From Craterostigma plantagineum (lineage: Eukaryota; Streptophyta; Magnoliopsida; Lamiales; Linderniaceae): 64,000 nucleotides of DNA. Under the pieces are notes generated by a model. The model saw only the letters and a list, made by a program, of their open reading frames with translations, was not told the origin of the DNA and did no database searches. Of the stretch, positions 32,629 to 44,562 are shown in pieces. Where the stretch lies: positions 4,216,001 through 4,280,000 of the forward strand of contig JAPQWV010000001.1 of the NCBI GenBank assembly GCA_027422505.1. Reading direction: 5' to 3'. The position numbers and the translations under genes are program-made. Numbering within the stretch: the stretch's first letter is position 1; each line of letters begins with the position of its first letter.

Positions 32629-35252
32629 ATGTCTACAAAAAAGCTCGCGGTGGTTTCATGTTGCTTATTAGCATCCATTGCTCTTAACATATTTCTTGCG
32701 ACGAATCCTTATTACAGCGATCTTCGAAGCGATGATCTGAATAAGGACTGTAATAATAAGCTGACTTGGACTCGAAACGCTGCAGAAGAAGCAGAAGCCA
32801 TAGCTTCAATTTCATGTTCGGGCCATGGAAGAGCTTTCTTGGATGGTTTAGTTGAAGATGGAAACCCTATCTGTGAGTGCAACACATGCTACGAAGGAGA
32901 CGATTGCTCTGTGCTTTCCCTTGACTGTGCTGCCAATGCTGACAGGTTTGTGTAATAATAAATAATTTCTAGATGGGACGAAAATTAATATAATTTCCTG
33001 TACGTAAATCCATCTAAATGGATAAACGCGACCCGCTCCAATCTTGGGTGTTCCAACCATTCATTTCGTTGGGTAAGCCAGCCAATAAAGTTTGTGTTTG
33101 TCGCAATCAAATTAACTCATCCTCAATTAATAATTCCACAACTCATTTGACTAATGAACTCCCTCACTTTAAATAGAAGAAGTATAAGGAATTTGCACAC
33201 ATTAAAAAACAAGGTAAATTTCTATTGTATCCTTAGTTAATTATTTTATCTTATTTAGTCTAGTTATTTTTATTTATGATAGAGGGGTGAAGGTATAAAT
33301 ATTCAAGACATGTTTCTTGAAAATGGTAAAACAACTTCTATTTAAAAACAAAAATTAAGTGTAAAACGACATGTATTTAAAATAAGACGCAGTATGTGAT
33401 TAATATCAACTCCAACCGAAAATGATTGAATTAATAAAAATAGTGACGAATAATTATACCTGTGCAGTGGAGACCCTTTATTCTTGGAGCCATTTTGGGC
33501 CGAGCACGCGGCTAGTAGCGTCGTCGTCGTCTCGGGCTGGCACAGGATGAGCTACGTTTTTGCGTACGACCAATCGACCGTCTCCAAGGAAGTCAAAGCA
33601 CGCATTCGTAGGGTCCACGAAATAGCGAAAAATGCCATCACGGATGGGAAGTACATATTGTTCGGGGCGGGTTCGACCCAGCTTTTAGGCGCGGCCGTTT
33701 ACGCCCTTTCCACGAATTTGTCGTCGCGGGCGAGTGTTGTGACCTCGAACCCATCCTACCCGGTTAGTTAGTGATTCATTCCGAAAGGTTAATCTTTTGC
33801 GCAAAGTCGGCTGGACTTCAAAAGGGTTCGTAGCGAAAAACGAAAAATTTTGACCTGAATAACGCGTAGGGTTCATTGCTAACTTTTCCTTGAGTAAGTC
33901 AGGCACACATGGGCGTGGATATGTGTGTTGAACAGTTGGCATGCTTTGTAGGCGATGCGCTGACACTCGGGGCAGTGGTGGACCACATGAGGCCCAATGA
34001 GGTCACTGGACCCCACTGGAATTGTTTTTACCAATAATATACCTTGAATTATCTAATTTTAGGACTAAAATTAAAAAAAATTATGCTAAGAGGACGGCGG
34101 TGTCATTTTTTAAAAATCGTGAATTGGACCCGACTGACTTGACTTTCTACCTTCGCCAGTGGCTCGGCGTTTACCTAATCCCCTAACCAGGGTTTCCAAG
34201 GTCATAAAAAACGTAGCGTTTTATATAGAATAAGGCTATTTTCTTCAGGAGGAAGAATTTCGAGCTCGTGCTTTTGTTTCTTTTTTTTATGACCTATTTG
34301 AAATGGTATTATTCATTGCAACCTTTTCCTTGAATGAGTCAATCTGTCACACATGGGTCTGAACTAGTGTGGTTAATGAACCAATTGGCACGGTTTACAG
34401 GCTGTTACACTGACTCATGGGGTTTACTTGGCCTCTCGTCTCGGCCAGGGTTCCCCTGGTCAAAAAATAAAAAGTGTAGGGTTTAATGTGCACCACCATT
34501 TTCCTCGAGAACACTTTTTGTTTTCTATTTAAATTCGAGCGTGCACTTTTGTTTTCTATTTATCGTACCACGTATTTGAATGTGATGCATAAATTACACG
34601 CAGGCGTACGGATTGCAGACGAATTACTTCGAGAACAAGAACTTTGAGTTCGAAGGAGACGCACTTCAGCTGATAAGCAACGCCTCGTCGTCGTCGTCGT
34701 CGGATTTTTACGACGCCGAACCCGTTATCGAGTTCGTCAATTCTCCTAATAATCCTGACGGAAATTTGAGGGAGGCCGTGTATAAGGGTCGGCCTTCGGC
34801 TAAATTTATTTACGACCGTGCATACTATTGGCCTCATTTTACCGCTATTCCTTCTCCCGCCGACGACGATGTCATGATCTTTACGATTTCGAAGCTCACC
34901 GGACATGCAGGGAGTCGATTCGGGTATGCGATTATTTTTTTTTAGAAAAAGGTATCCGTTGGCTTAATCGACTTATTCGTATATATATTAGAAATTGGAG
35001 CGTCCTTCCTGAAATCAAATAGCGATAAGTGGAGTGTTGCCTCTGAGCCTGACAACTTTATATTAATTTTCCAAAGTACGACAACATTTACAAATCCCAA
35101 TAAATGATATGTGTCGATGTATGATACCTAAGATGTGTTGATTAATACCACATCACATTTGATGTTGAAGTGGCATGCTGATTTGTCACGAATCGTGTCA
35201 AATCAGCAGGTGCTCATATAAGGTGCTCACAAAACGTGAGCACCATATCATT

Positions 35253-35293
<41 letters not shown>

Positions 35294-36221
35294 GTATCTA
35301 CAATATATATGGTACCTTATAATCGACGTATTTCTCTCTTTTTTTATTTCCTTTTTAATGTTAATTTTTATTTTTTTTAAGTCTGGCCAATCGCATGTCG
35401 ATAGGTGTTAATTTTCCATCCAATTTAGGACCAATTTGGTTCAAATCGACAACACCGGGGACTAAATTGGTCCACGTGAAACATTGGGGACTAAAGTCCA
35501 TAAATCGAGTACCATTTTCGGTTATCTCCCGAGTCTGACAACTTTTTTAATTTTCCAAAGTGCGACTACCTAGGTTATAATCCCAATAAATATATACATA
35601 CATATACCACAGATGGGCGATCGTGAAGGACTACAACGTGTACCAAAACATGGCGCGATACATTCAATTCTCGGAAATGAGCGTCTCTAAAGATTCTCAG
35701 CTGAGGGCTTTCAAGCTCCTCAAATCGATCCTCGAATTAGGTGGCAACGCCAGCACGGATATATTTAACTACGCTCACGCAAAGATGAGCAGTCGATGGA
35801 AAGCGCTAAGCAGCGTTATTTCTGCGTCGAAGCGCCTCAGCGTCCAAGAAATACCGCCGATATATTGCAACTTCTTTGGAAAAGTCAGGGGACCTTCTCC
35901 AGGTAATATCTATTATTCCTTTACATAATAAAAAATTTCGCAGAAAAGTTAGGGCTTATTATTAGGCTGTAATGAAATCAACCAGCCTATGCATGGGTGA
36001 AATGCGAGAAAGAAGAGGACACGAATTGCAATGAAGTTCTTCGTTCGGCGAACATCATAGGAAGGCCGGGGAATTGGTTTAGTGTTGAAGATCGATATGT
36101 TCGCCTCAGCCTTTTGATTAGCGATGGCGATTTCAATCTGCTTTTGTATCGACTCGAGGAATTCGTTGCGAACGAAAGTATGGCCGGCGGAAAAGTGATG
36201 AGAAGATCAATCTTTGGTTGA
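32629..36221 (+). CDS. TAR B: EGF-alliinase type aminotransferase, intact
   Basis: Tandem paralogue of TAR A and the apparently working copy. Exons: 32629-32945, 33468-33762, 34604-34923, 35613-35902 and 35986-36221. All borders are GT/AG and phases match, giving 485 residues. An N-terminal hydrophobic anchor (VVSCCLLASIALNIFLA) suggests secretory-pathway entry. The EGF-alliinase domain has the same cysteine pattern as TAR A. The PLP domain shows GDPLFLEPFW, PNNPDG and the lysine in SKLTGHAGSRFG (about residue 301). Compared with A it has a Ser run plus acidic insert (SSSSSSDFYDAEP) in exon 3. Family chemistry is PLP-dependent transamination or C-S lysis; the substrate of this EGF-bearing subgroup is not known. 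Introns lack the MITEs of TAR A. Confidence 0.93.
35252..35292. repeat. (CT)n(TA)n microsatellite in TAR B intron 3
   Basis: A CT run passing into a TA run. A short perfect hairpin lies just upstream (GGTGCTCAC-AAAAC-GTGAGCACC, about 35222-35244). Confidence 0.9.
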
Positions 36222-36646
36222 TCAGATCAGATGACTAAGGATAATAGTGTAATAGTATGCATGTCTAGCTTGTTTTATAGTTCTGTCATGTGTGTGATTA
36301 ATGGGTGATCTATTCCTCATTGATCTGAGACGATTTATAGACAACACGTTTTCAGTCTAATGCTGATGAGACGTGTTTGCTTGCTTGTATCAAAAACCTT
36401 CTTTCAACTATTGATGTTGAAAGGTGTACAAAGAGCAAATAATAGTGTGCTATATTTTATAGAATCATATATAATATTATTTCATATTTAAAATATTCAA
36501 TATGAAATGTTAATTAAAGGGTTGAATAAAATTATTATTATTGTCATCATCATTCAATGAACGATAAAATTAAAATAAATAACAGAAAAAGTTACCTGGT
36601 TATGCCTCATTGATAAACGACGATAGTTATCTTCGTATATCGTTAT
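36222..36646. other. TAR B 3' flank
   Basis: A/T-rich 3' UTR and spacer up to the copia element. No ORF or repeat recognised. The last five bases (GTTAT) are the copia target duplication. Confidence 0.5.
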
Positions 36647-37267
36647 TGTTGGGTTATTTGGGCTCCCAACTATGTGGATAAAAGCCCGGGTTTCAGCCCA
36701 CTTAACACCAAAATGATTAGGGGCAGCAAAGAGATCTCACCAAACACACATAACACCCATCGATCTTCACCCAAGAAAAAGAAAAAAAATTCTGCAACTT
36801 TTCTTACCAGCAGCAGGTTCGGATTTCTCACATTTGGAGGGGCAAACGTTGTCCGATTGGCCTGAAATTTCAGGAAAAAGTAGAAGACTCATTGATCTTC
36901 ATTCTCCCCAAAGGGTTTTTCATTTCGAGGTCTGTACTGTGAGTTACGAATTTCTGAAGTCTGCTGCGATTTTCTGTGACGAATTTGGTGTTTTGATCTT
37001 GTTTTGAGTTGTGGTGCTTTTGGAGCTTTGATTTGGTGTTCATAGCTCGTGTGGTTGTGTTGTGGGTGTAATCTTGCTGTAATCGAAGTGGTGATAGTGG
37101 ATTTTGGATCGTTTGATCCCGTGGTTTTTACCCCGTCGATTTGAAGGGGGTTTTCCACGTTATATCGCCGTGTTACTTTCATTTTTCCGTTGCGTTGATA
37201 ATTCTTGAGCTGTCGATTTGCATTCGCTGCCATAATATTTTGTTATTGGTGCCGTCCGATCCTAACA
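36647..37267 (+). repeat. 5' LTR of the copia element
   Basis: 621 bp, bounded by TGTTGGG and CCTAACA. It is followed at 37271 by the tRNA-Met primer site. Confidence 0.96.
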
Positions 37268-37321
37268 GAGTGGTATCAGAGCTTTTGGTTGGCTTTGTTG
37301 GTATTCTTTGATCAGTGCAGG

Positions 37322-38071
37322 ATGGAGGCGAATTTGAATAGAATGGTTAGTTTGAACGGCACGAATTATCACAAGTGGAAAGGCAAGATGAAGGATCTTT
37401 TATTTGTGAAGAAATTGCATCTTCCGGTTTTCGCTACAGAAAAGCCCGATTCAAAAACTGATGAAGAATGGGAATTTGAGCATCTTCAAGTCTGTGGTTT
37501 TATTCGGCAATGGGTTGAAGACAATGTATTGAACCATATTGTGAATGAGACACATGCCAAGACGTTGTGGGAAAAGCTTGAGACGTTGTATGCTTCCAAA
37601 ACAGGTAACAATAAATTATTTCTTTTGAAGCAAGCGATGAATTTGCGATATCAAGAAAACACGTCCATTTCTGACCACATCAATGAGTTTCAAGGGTGTT
37701 TTGATCAGTTGTTTTGCATGGGCGTTAAGTTTGAATCGGAGGTTCTCGGTTTATGGCTGTTAAATACTCTCCCTGATTCTTGGGAAAGTTTTAGAGTTTC
37801 GTTGACCAATTCGGCCCCCAATGGTTTGGTAACCTTGGAGTATGTCAAGAGCGGCGTCTTGAATGAGGAGGTGAGAAGGAAAACGCAAGGTACTTCGTCA
37901 CATTTTGAGGTGTTGGTTACTGAAGATAGGGGAGAAGTAGATATACGGGCCAGAGTTCTAACAACCGAGGCAAGAGTAGAGGAAGAAGCAAGTCAAGATC
38001 GAAATATAAGGATCTTGAGTGTCATCACTGTGGGAAGAAAGGACATATCAAGAGATATTGCTATAAGTTGA
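37322..38071 (+). pseudogene. Copia gag, frameshifted before the zinc knuckle
   Basis: Starts ATG at 37322, 40 bp past the primer site. UBN2/DUF4219-type gag: LNGTNYHKWKGKMKDLL, then LWEKLETLYASKT and ISDHINEFQGCFDQL. Near 37950 the reading frame shifts: the CCHC zinc knuckle CHHCGKKGHIKRYC is encoded in the pol frame, while the gag frame runs on to a stop at 38071. In working relatives gag and pol are one ORF, so a single-base indel broke this copy. Confidence 0.88.
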
Positions 38072-39928
38072 AGAAGGAGCAGTCGAAGAAGAATGTTGAT
38101 GACGGTGATGCTCGCGTGAATACCACCACTACTCCAGATAACCTTGTTATTGTCTATGACGACGAGGGAATCAATCTAGTGAAAGGCGAGACTAGTTGGG
38201 TCTTGGACAGCGGTGCAGCTTATCATGTTACGGCTAATCGGGAATTCTTTGCATCATATACTCCGGGCGATTTTGGAGTCTTGAAAATGGGCAATGATGG
38301 TTTAGCGAAGGTGATAGGAGTCGGCACTATTTGTTTGGACACAGGATTGGGTTCGAAGTTGATATTGAAGGAGGTCAGACATGCTCCTGATGTTCGATTG
38401 CATCTCATTTCTACTGAAAAGCTTGATGATGAGGGTTATTCTTGCCACTTTGGTGATGGAATTTGGAAGATCACTCGAGGCTCTTTGATAGTGGCTCGTG
38501 GTAAGAAATTTTCAAATTTATATTGGCTTAATACTAATGTTTCTGCTAGTGTTGTGAACGCAGTTGATAGCGGGAATTCTTCGAGTCTTTGGCATCGGAG
38601 ATTGAGTCATATTAGCGAGAAAGGTCTCGATTGTTTGGCCAAGAAGAATTTACTTCCCGGCTTGAAAGGCGCTAAGTTAGACAGATGTGTGCATTGCTTA
38701 GCTGGAAAGCAGAAACGAGTTTCTTTTCATCATCATCCACCTCACAAGAAGGACGCTTTGCTTGAGTTAGTTCACTCAGATGTTTGTGGTCCTTTGAAGG
38801 TGAAGTCGTTTGGAGGTGCTTCTTACTTTGTGACATTTATTGATGATCACTCACGTAAATTATGGGTTCGCACTTTGAAGTCAAAGGATCAGGTACTTGA
38901 CGCTTTTATTGAGTTTCATGTTTTTGTTGAGCGTGAGACAGGGAAGAAGTTGAAGTGCATCAGAACTGACAACGGAGGTGAATATCGCGGACCATTTGAT
39001 TCTTATTGTCGACGATATGGTATTCGGCATCAGAAAACACCTCCTAAAACTCCTCAGTTGAATGGCTTAGCTGAACGGATGAACAGAACATTGATGGAGA
39101 GAGTCAGATGCGTACTGTCAGAAGCAAAGTTGCCTCAGCATTTTTGGGGTGAGGCTTTATATACGGTTACTCGTATTATTAATTTGACTCCTTCAGTTGC
39201 TTTGCAGGGTGATGTTCCTGACAAAGTCTGGTTTGGTAAGGATGTCTCATATGACTACTTGAGAATTTTCGGGTGCAAATGTTTTGTGCATGTCCCAAGA
39301 GATGAAAGATCGAAGTTGGATGCCAAAACAAGACAATGTATTTTTCTTGGCTATGGCGATGACGAGTTTGGCTACAGATGTTATGATCCTATTGATAAGA
39401 AGCTTATCAGAAGCCGTGATGTTATCTTTATGGAGGATCAGACTATTGAGGATATCGAAAAGTCAGAAAAGCCTGTTATTCAGAATGACCACTTGATTGA
39501 TTTGGATCACCTACTTACACCAAATCCAGATGAAGCTGAGAATCAACTCGATGATCACGTTGCTGATGATGTTGCTCAGCAGGAGGAGACACATGTTGAC
39601 TTGCCAGAACCTTCTGTTAGAAGATCTACGAGAGAGAGACGACCTTCTACTCGTTATTCATCCGATGAGTTCGTACTTCTTACTAGTGAAGGTGAGCCAG
39701 AGAGTTACGATGAAGCCATTCATAGTCCAGATAGAGACAAGTGGATTGCTTCTATGGAAGACGAGATGGATTCTTTACGAGTAAATGACACGTATGAACT
39801 GGTGGAGCTTCCTAAAGGTAAAAGGGCCTTGAAGAACAGGTGGATTTACAAGGTGAAGCATGAAGAGCACTCACTTTCTCCCAGATATAAATCCAGGTTG
39901 GTTGTCAAAGGCTTCAGTCAGAAGCATG
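38068..39928 (+). CDS. Copia pol, first part: protease, integrase, RT start
   Basis: Aspartic protease (WVLDSGAAYHVT, about residue 45), GAG-pre-integrase zinc region (LWHRRLSH...CVHCLAGK) and integrase core (HSDVCGPL, FIDDHSRKLWV, IRTDNGGEY, PQLNGLAERMNRTLMERVR with the DDE glutamate). A hydrophilic linker and the beginning of reverse transcriptase follow (WIASMEDEMDSL, LKNRWIYKVK, RLVVKGFSQKH). The frame is cut at 39928 by the nested Ty3 LTR; the 50-odd residues that follow to 40071 come from that LTR. It continues at 47484. Confidence 0.93.
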
Positions 39929-42565
39929 TGTCGCGACCCTACTTCCTAATTGGAATAATTGGCGGATTTCCGCAACGAAAGTCGCGGAGGACCCGATTTA
40001 TTAAAAACTTTTTAAATAAAATAATATACATATATAAACTAAGTCGGGTCTACAAAAGCGCGTCGATATAATACAACGGGCCGAAGCCCCAAAAATCAAA
40101 ACCCGACTACACTATCCTACGCCTCTCCACAGGTCGCGTCCCATGTACCGCTCCGCCCTCAAAAGCCCGTGGAGTCACCGCCGCCAGCCAGCCTATATCT
40201 CAACCCTGACACCTATCGGTGTCGGGTTCAGTCCCACCTGAAAATATAACCCTGAGCAAAAATGCCCAGTAGGTGGCAGTAAAAACATGCAAACGTATAT
40301 GCGTGCGTGCACTCAACCTAATCCCATGTCCTCACACATGAAATATGCACGCTCAACCTATCACATCTCATCACATAACAGGGCCCTCGGCTAGACTCAG
40401 CACCCACGCGCGCAATGGCAAAGTACGCCATAATCATGCGATAGCCCACGCCGGCCGTGCCGGGTCGCTCCTTCCGCACACAATGTCAACCCGACGACTT
40501 TTCCCCGAGCGGCCTACCACCAACCCGGGTAGACAGGAATCTCACATCTGTCGGCCGTCCCTGAGCCAAACAATATCCGGTGGTGTGCACCTCGGGTGGC
40601 TCAATCCCGAGTAGATGGGTGTCGCAAACCCCCTCTCCCACCAGGTGCTACACGAGTCTAACCTCGACGACCAATAAAGGTCACTCTACCCCACTCAACC
40701 GACACCGTAAGGCGTCACCGTACAAATACGGTACTATCATCTCTCCCGTGCATGTCGTGAAATGCACATATAATAAATCACATAAAATACGTACATCGAA
40801 ATCACGTAATCGTATAGTATTTAAACTAGGCCGATGGTTTAAAAATCCAAAAATAATATTTATAATTTAAAATATGGGTTGACCCGAAAATATATGTTAT
40901 AATACGAAAATATTTTAATTAAAAGTAATTGGGCTTAAAACCATTTTATTTAAAATATTTGGGCCTGGAATGGGGCAAAAGCCCAAAATTAAATCCGTTG
41001 GTCAAAGCCCAAGTCAATAATCGCCCGAAACCCACATTTAAACACTTGGTCAACGCGCGAAACGATCGGGTCAATGCCCGATTTTGTGAAATCACTCACT
41101 GCGTAACGCGAATCGCCCGATTTAAAATTGGTCAACCCGAAACAGCACGGTCAACACCCGATTTCATGAGACTTTCGGCGATTTTGCAATTCGCCCGATT
41201 TGACACGCGAAGCCTGATTTGAATCTCGCAAATCGCCCGATTTCTCTCACAGGAATCACCCCGCGATTTGAGATTGGCCCGCGAAATCCAAAATCGGCCC
41301 GCGTCATCTCTCATGGTCCGCGAATCGCTTCAGCCCGCGAAATCTAAACTCTGGCCCGCGAAACCTATTTTTACTCACACATCAAAATCAATTGAGCCCG
41401 CGAAACGCTCTCGCGACCCGAAACTCCAATCGGCCGATTTCCTATCAGTTAAAAATCACTTTTCGCCCGATTTCCACACAAATTCAGGCCCGCGATTTCA
41501 AATCACCTGAAAACTTTAAATCGCCCGATTTACACTCAAACACAGGCCCACGATTTATAAATCGCCCGAAAAACTTCAAATCGCCCGATTTCTTTAAACC
41601 TTCATATAAAACCCTAAATTTTTTCCAGAAAATCTAACATGATAATCACAACGAAACACATCAGTTCGATTAACAACTTCAAGAACTCATATTTTGAGTT
41701 CGAATTCACATCAAAACACATAGCAACATATCACGAAAATTACAAAAATCATAAAACTTAAACTTATGAACTCGAGTGGCCTTCCAAACGAGTTCTAATA
41801 ATTTTGAGGAAAATCTTACGGGTAGTAGGGGTTTAAAACCACCTACCTAGCCTCCAAGATAACTGAGACGGTTGTTTGCGATGTAGAGCTAGCCGAAAAT
41901 CTACTGCTCTTTATTTCGTTCGCCACCAATTATGCTTAACTTCCACTAATCCATCAAACCACTTAAATATTTAATACATAAGCTTGTAGAAGGGTTATAG
42001 GTTATAAATAGGGTTCGTTCTTACCTCCTAGCTGAGTTTTGATAATCTCCCTAGTCTGGAAATCAGTTTGAGCTTGTCGAACCCTTCTATTCGTTTTAAC
42101 TTTCTCTCTTCTCACGTTTTTGCCCTCTAATTATTCTCTTCAGCTCTAATAACAAGGAGATATCTAAGTAAATTTCCCTTAAGATGAAGTAACGTTCTCA
42201 TTCATGCTTACTCTCACCTATGATTGGTTGCTTAAGGTGGTGGAGTTATAATTTCAAAGTAGGTGATCTCATACCATCGTGACCTTCCTTGCTTGTTTAA
42301 CAAATAGCCAAGTATTATTCCCACTTCATTTGGGCTATTTTTAATAACTTCAGCCATCCTTAATTAAAAAGGCTTTTATTTATCTTTGGGCCTTAATATT
42401 TGACTTGGGCCATTTTCTCTATAAATTACTTGGACTTCCTAAACAATTTCGGCCCAACTAAAAATTTTCGGTTTGCTCCCGAAAATTCGATTTCGTTCGA
42501 AAGTCATCTTCATTAATTTCGAACATTACCAAAAATAATCCCGTACTAATTTTACGGGTATTACA
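39929..42565 (-). repeat. 3' LTR of the nested Ty3 element (left copy)
   Basis: 2637 bp. The region 41080-41600 is a field of short repeats, TCGCCCGATTT and GCCCGCGAAA, at irregular spacing. It ends TTACGGGTATTACA. Confidence 0.94.
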
Positions 42566-43031
42566 TTCTCCCCCCTTAAAAGAATTTCGTCCCCGAAATT
42601 CAGCGGTAGGGAATTCGAGTTTAGTTCTACGACTAGACTCGTTCAATCTAGTTCCTACGTTCTCTAGGCCTACTATTTCTATTTCCACTACGCTTCCGCT
42701 ACGCACTCCTATTTCCATGGTCTGGTTTTGCCACATGACCTTCAGTAGAGAGTCCGTTTCACAGATCTCCAACTGATGGAAATCAGACGTGGTCTTGTAG
42801 CGACCCGTCTTTCTTTTTAACGGAGAACACTGGGGCTCCCCATGGTGAGAATCTGGGTCCAGTTCTAGTTCTACGACTAGAGATCGGAGCAGCTCCAGAT
42901 GTAGGATCAATAACGAATTCGGTTTCCCGACTCGGAGGTAATTCCAAGAGACCTTCGAGAAATACTTCGGGATTATTACTATCGGGACTTCCTCTAGTTT
43001 TCTCCGTCCTTACGAGTCGATGAGCTCTCAA
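42458..43031 (-). pseudogene. Remnants of RT start and pol C-terminus joined by deletion
   Basis: Two overlapping frames hold the run-in to Ty3 reverse transcriptase (SPWGAPVFSVKKKDGS) and, right after it, the polyprotein C-terminus (LKVMWQNQTMEIG...FRGRNSFKGGE). The junction near 42795-42830 marks an internal deletion of several kilobases relative to complete Ty3 elements. Confidence 0.7.
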
Positions 43032-43078
43032 GGCAGAAATCCTAGGGATTGGTTTACTATTTATCTTTACGGAAAAAT

Positions 43079-44410
43079 TTATATTTCCTCCCTCAGTGAT
43101 CGGAACCTAACTACCCTCTCCTTCGGGTGATCCCCGTGGGGTGAAGAAACTACGTAGTTGTGGAAAGAATGGGTGGGATATATTCCCGCCCTGGTCACGA
43201 AAATGGCCAACACAAACGAATGTGTGGCTCCAGAATCGATAAGGATTGAAGACGGTACGGGGAATATATTCAACGTACCCGTGACTACAGCTGGGTTCGC
43301 CTCCGCCTCTTCGTTCGTCAACGTGAAAACTCGCGCAGGTACAGGTGGAGGTCGAATCAAGTTCTGCGGCTGATTCTGCAGCAGAGGTTGAGTTCTCGTG
43401 CAATTCCGTGCAACGTGTCCGGTCTCCCCACACCGGAAGCATTGCAGATTCTGCACAGATCGAGGTCCGTAACAAACACCAAAATAATTCCGCCCACACT
43501 GCTGGCATCGGGGTGCTGATATTGGTGGTCTATTGGGGATGTTAGTCGGTCCCTGATAAATGTTCGGGCGCCAACTTTGCTGATCGGGTCGGTTACCCTT
43601 TTTCGAACCATTACCGATAAACTGTCGCTTTTGAGCGTTTTCTCCTTGTTGGCTCTCTCTCTTCCGGTTCGCTTCCTGAGCCTCCCTCACCACTCCTTCC
43701 GCCTGCTCGGCTATCAGCGCACGTTCCGTCGCTTGGCGGAACTCCAGCTGGCGCACACCCGCCACACTAAGATCTCGGTAGAATTCGGGTTTCAGTCCCC
43801 GAAGGAATCTCGTAACTTTCAGAGCATTCGTCGCTACGAGATGAGGAGCAAACCGGGATAACTCCTCAAATCTGCGGATGTATTCAGCAACCGGCATTCG
43901 CCCTTGCTTTAGATTCATGAATTCGTACATCCGCTGCTCCTGGTCATGAGCAGTGAAGTACTTGTCGTAGAAAAGTTCTCTGAAACGCTCCCACGGCATA
44001 GTAGCGGGATCCTCTAACACCTTTACGGTGTTCCACCAGAACCGCGCACTTCCCCGAAGTAGGGAAACGGCACACAACACCTTCTCATTATTCGGCACTC
44101 GGCTATACACAAAAAGATCTTCTATTGTACCGATCCAATCCTCGGCCACTGCAGGGTTAGCGGCATCGGCGAAGGTTGGGGGATTTAGTTTGCAGAATCT
44201 CTCCCCTATGATTTCCACTCGATCAGACTGTGGGGAGGAATGATGCTCAGATGAGCTTTGGTGATTGATCAGGTCATTGATCTGGTCTGACTGTCGTTGG
44301 ATCAGTTCAGTCAGACGATTGATAGTATTGCGTTCGTGAGTCGAGGATTCAGGTTCATCCCGTCGACTCTGTTCCCCTACGAATTCGCGCCTAGGTCTTC
44401 CTCTCGACAT
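43079..44410 (-). CDS. Ty3 gag-protease of the nested element
   Basis: 443-residue ORF. The gag domain has FCKLNPPTFADAANPAVAED, WIGTIEDLFVY, SARFWWNTV, YMFE-like MYEFMNLKQGRMPVAEYIR and RFAPHLV. A CCHC knuckle CFRCGETGHVARNC (about 335) and the start of the aspartic protease with catalytic LIDSGATHSFV (about 395) follow. The frame ends soon after the protease active site. Downstream on the same strand (42783-43031) a fragment with VIDPTSGAAPIS and SPWGAPVFSVKKKDGS is the beginning of reverse transcriptase. It then jumps to a C-terminal pol tail near the LTR (FRGRNSFKGGE). RT, RNase H and integrase are deleted. Confidence 0.88.
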   Translation of the reverse strand: MSRGRPRREFVGEQSRRDEPESSTHERNTINRLTELIQRQSDQINDLINHQSSSEHHSSPQSDRVEIIGERFCKLNPPTFADAANPAVAEDWIGTIEDLFVYSRVPNNEKVLCAVSLLRGSARFWWNTVKVLEDPATMPWERFRELFYDKYFTAHDQEQRMYEFMNLKQGRMPVAEYIRRFEELSRFAPHLVATNALKVTRFLRGLKPEFYRDLSVAGVRQLEFRQATERALIAEQAEGVVREAQEANRKRESQQGENAQKRQFIGNGSKKGNRPDQQSWRPNIYQGPTNIPNRPPISAPRCQQCGRNYFGVCYGPRSVQNLQCFRCGETGHVARNCTRTQPLLQNQPQNLIRPPPVPARVFTLTNEEAEANPAVVTGTLNIFPVPSSILIDSGATHSFVLAIFVTRAGIYPTHSFHNYVVSSPHGDHPKERVVRFRSLREEI

Positions 44411-44562
44411 TTCCAGATACTATATAACACATAAATACGCAAATAAAACACGTAATCACGCCAAAACACGTAATACCTACAGGCGAGGCTGGCTCTCCCG
44501 GCTTCTGAGCGGCAGTACATGGACAGTCTTCAGAACCTAAAACCTAACGCTCTGATACCACC

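Noticed and set aside
34030..34560. Repeated CACACATGGG and TCAAGGAA-like text in TAR B intron 2 as a transposon.
   Set aside because: Only a weak internal duplication; no inverted ends or target repeat could be found.
13943..36221. Laccase, PROPEP-like and TAR genes as a metabolic gene cluster.
   Set aside because: MnmE lies between them, there is no shared pathway evidence, and TAR substrates are unknown; adjacency looks incidental.
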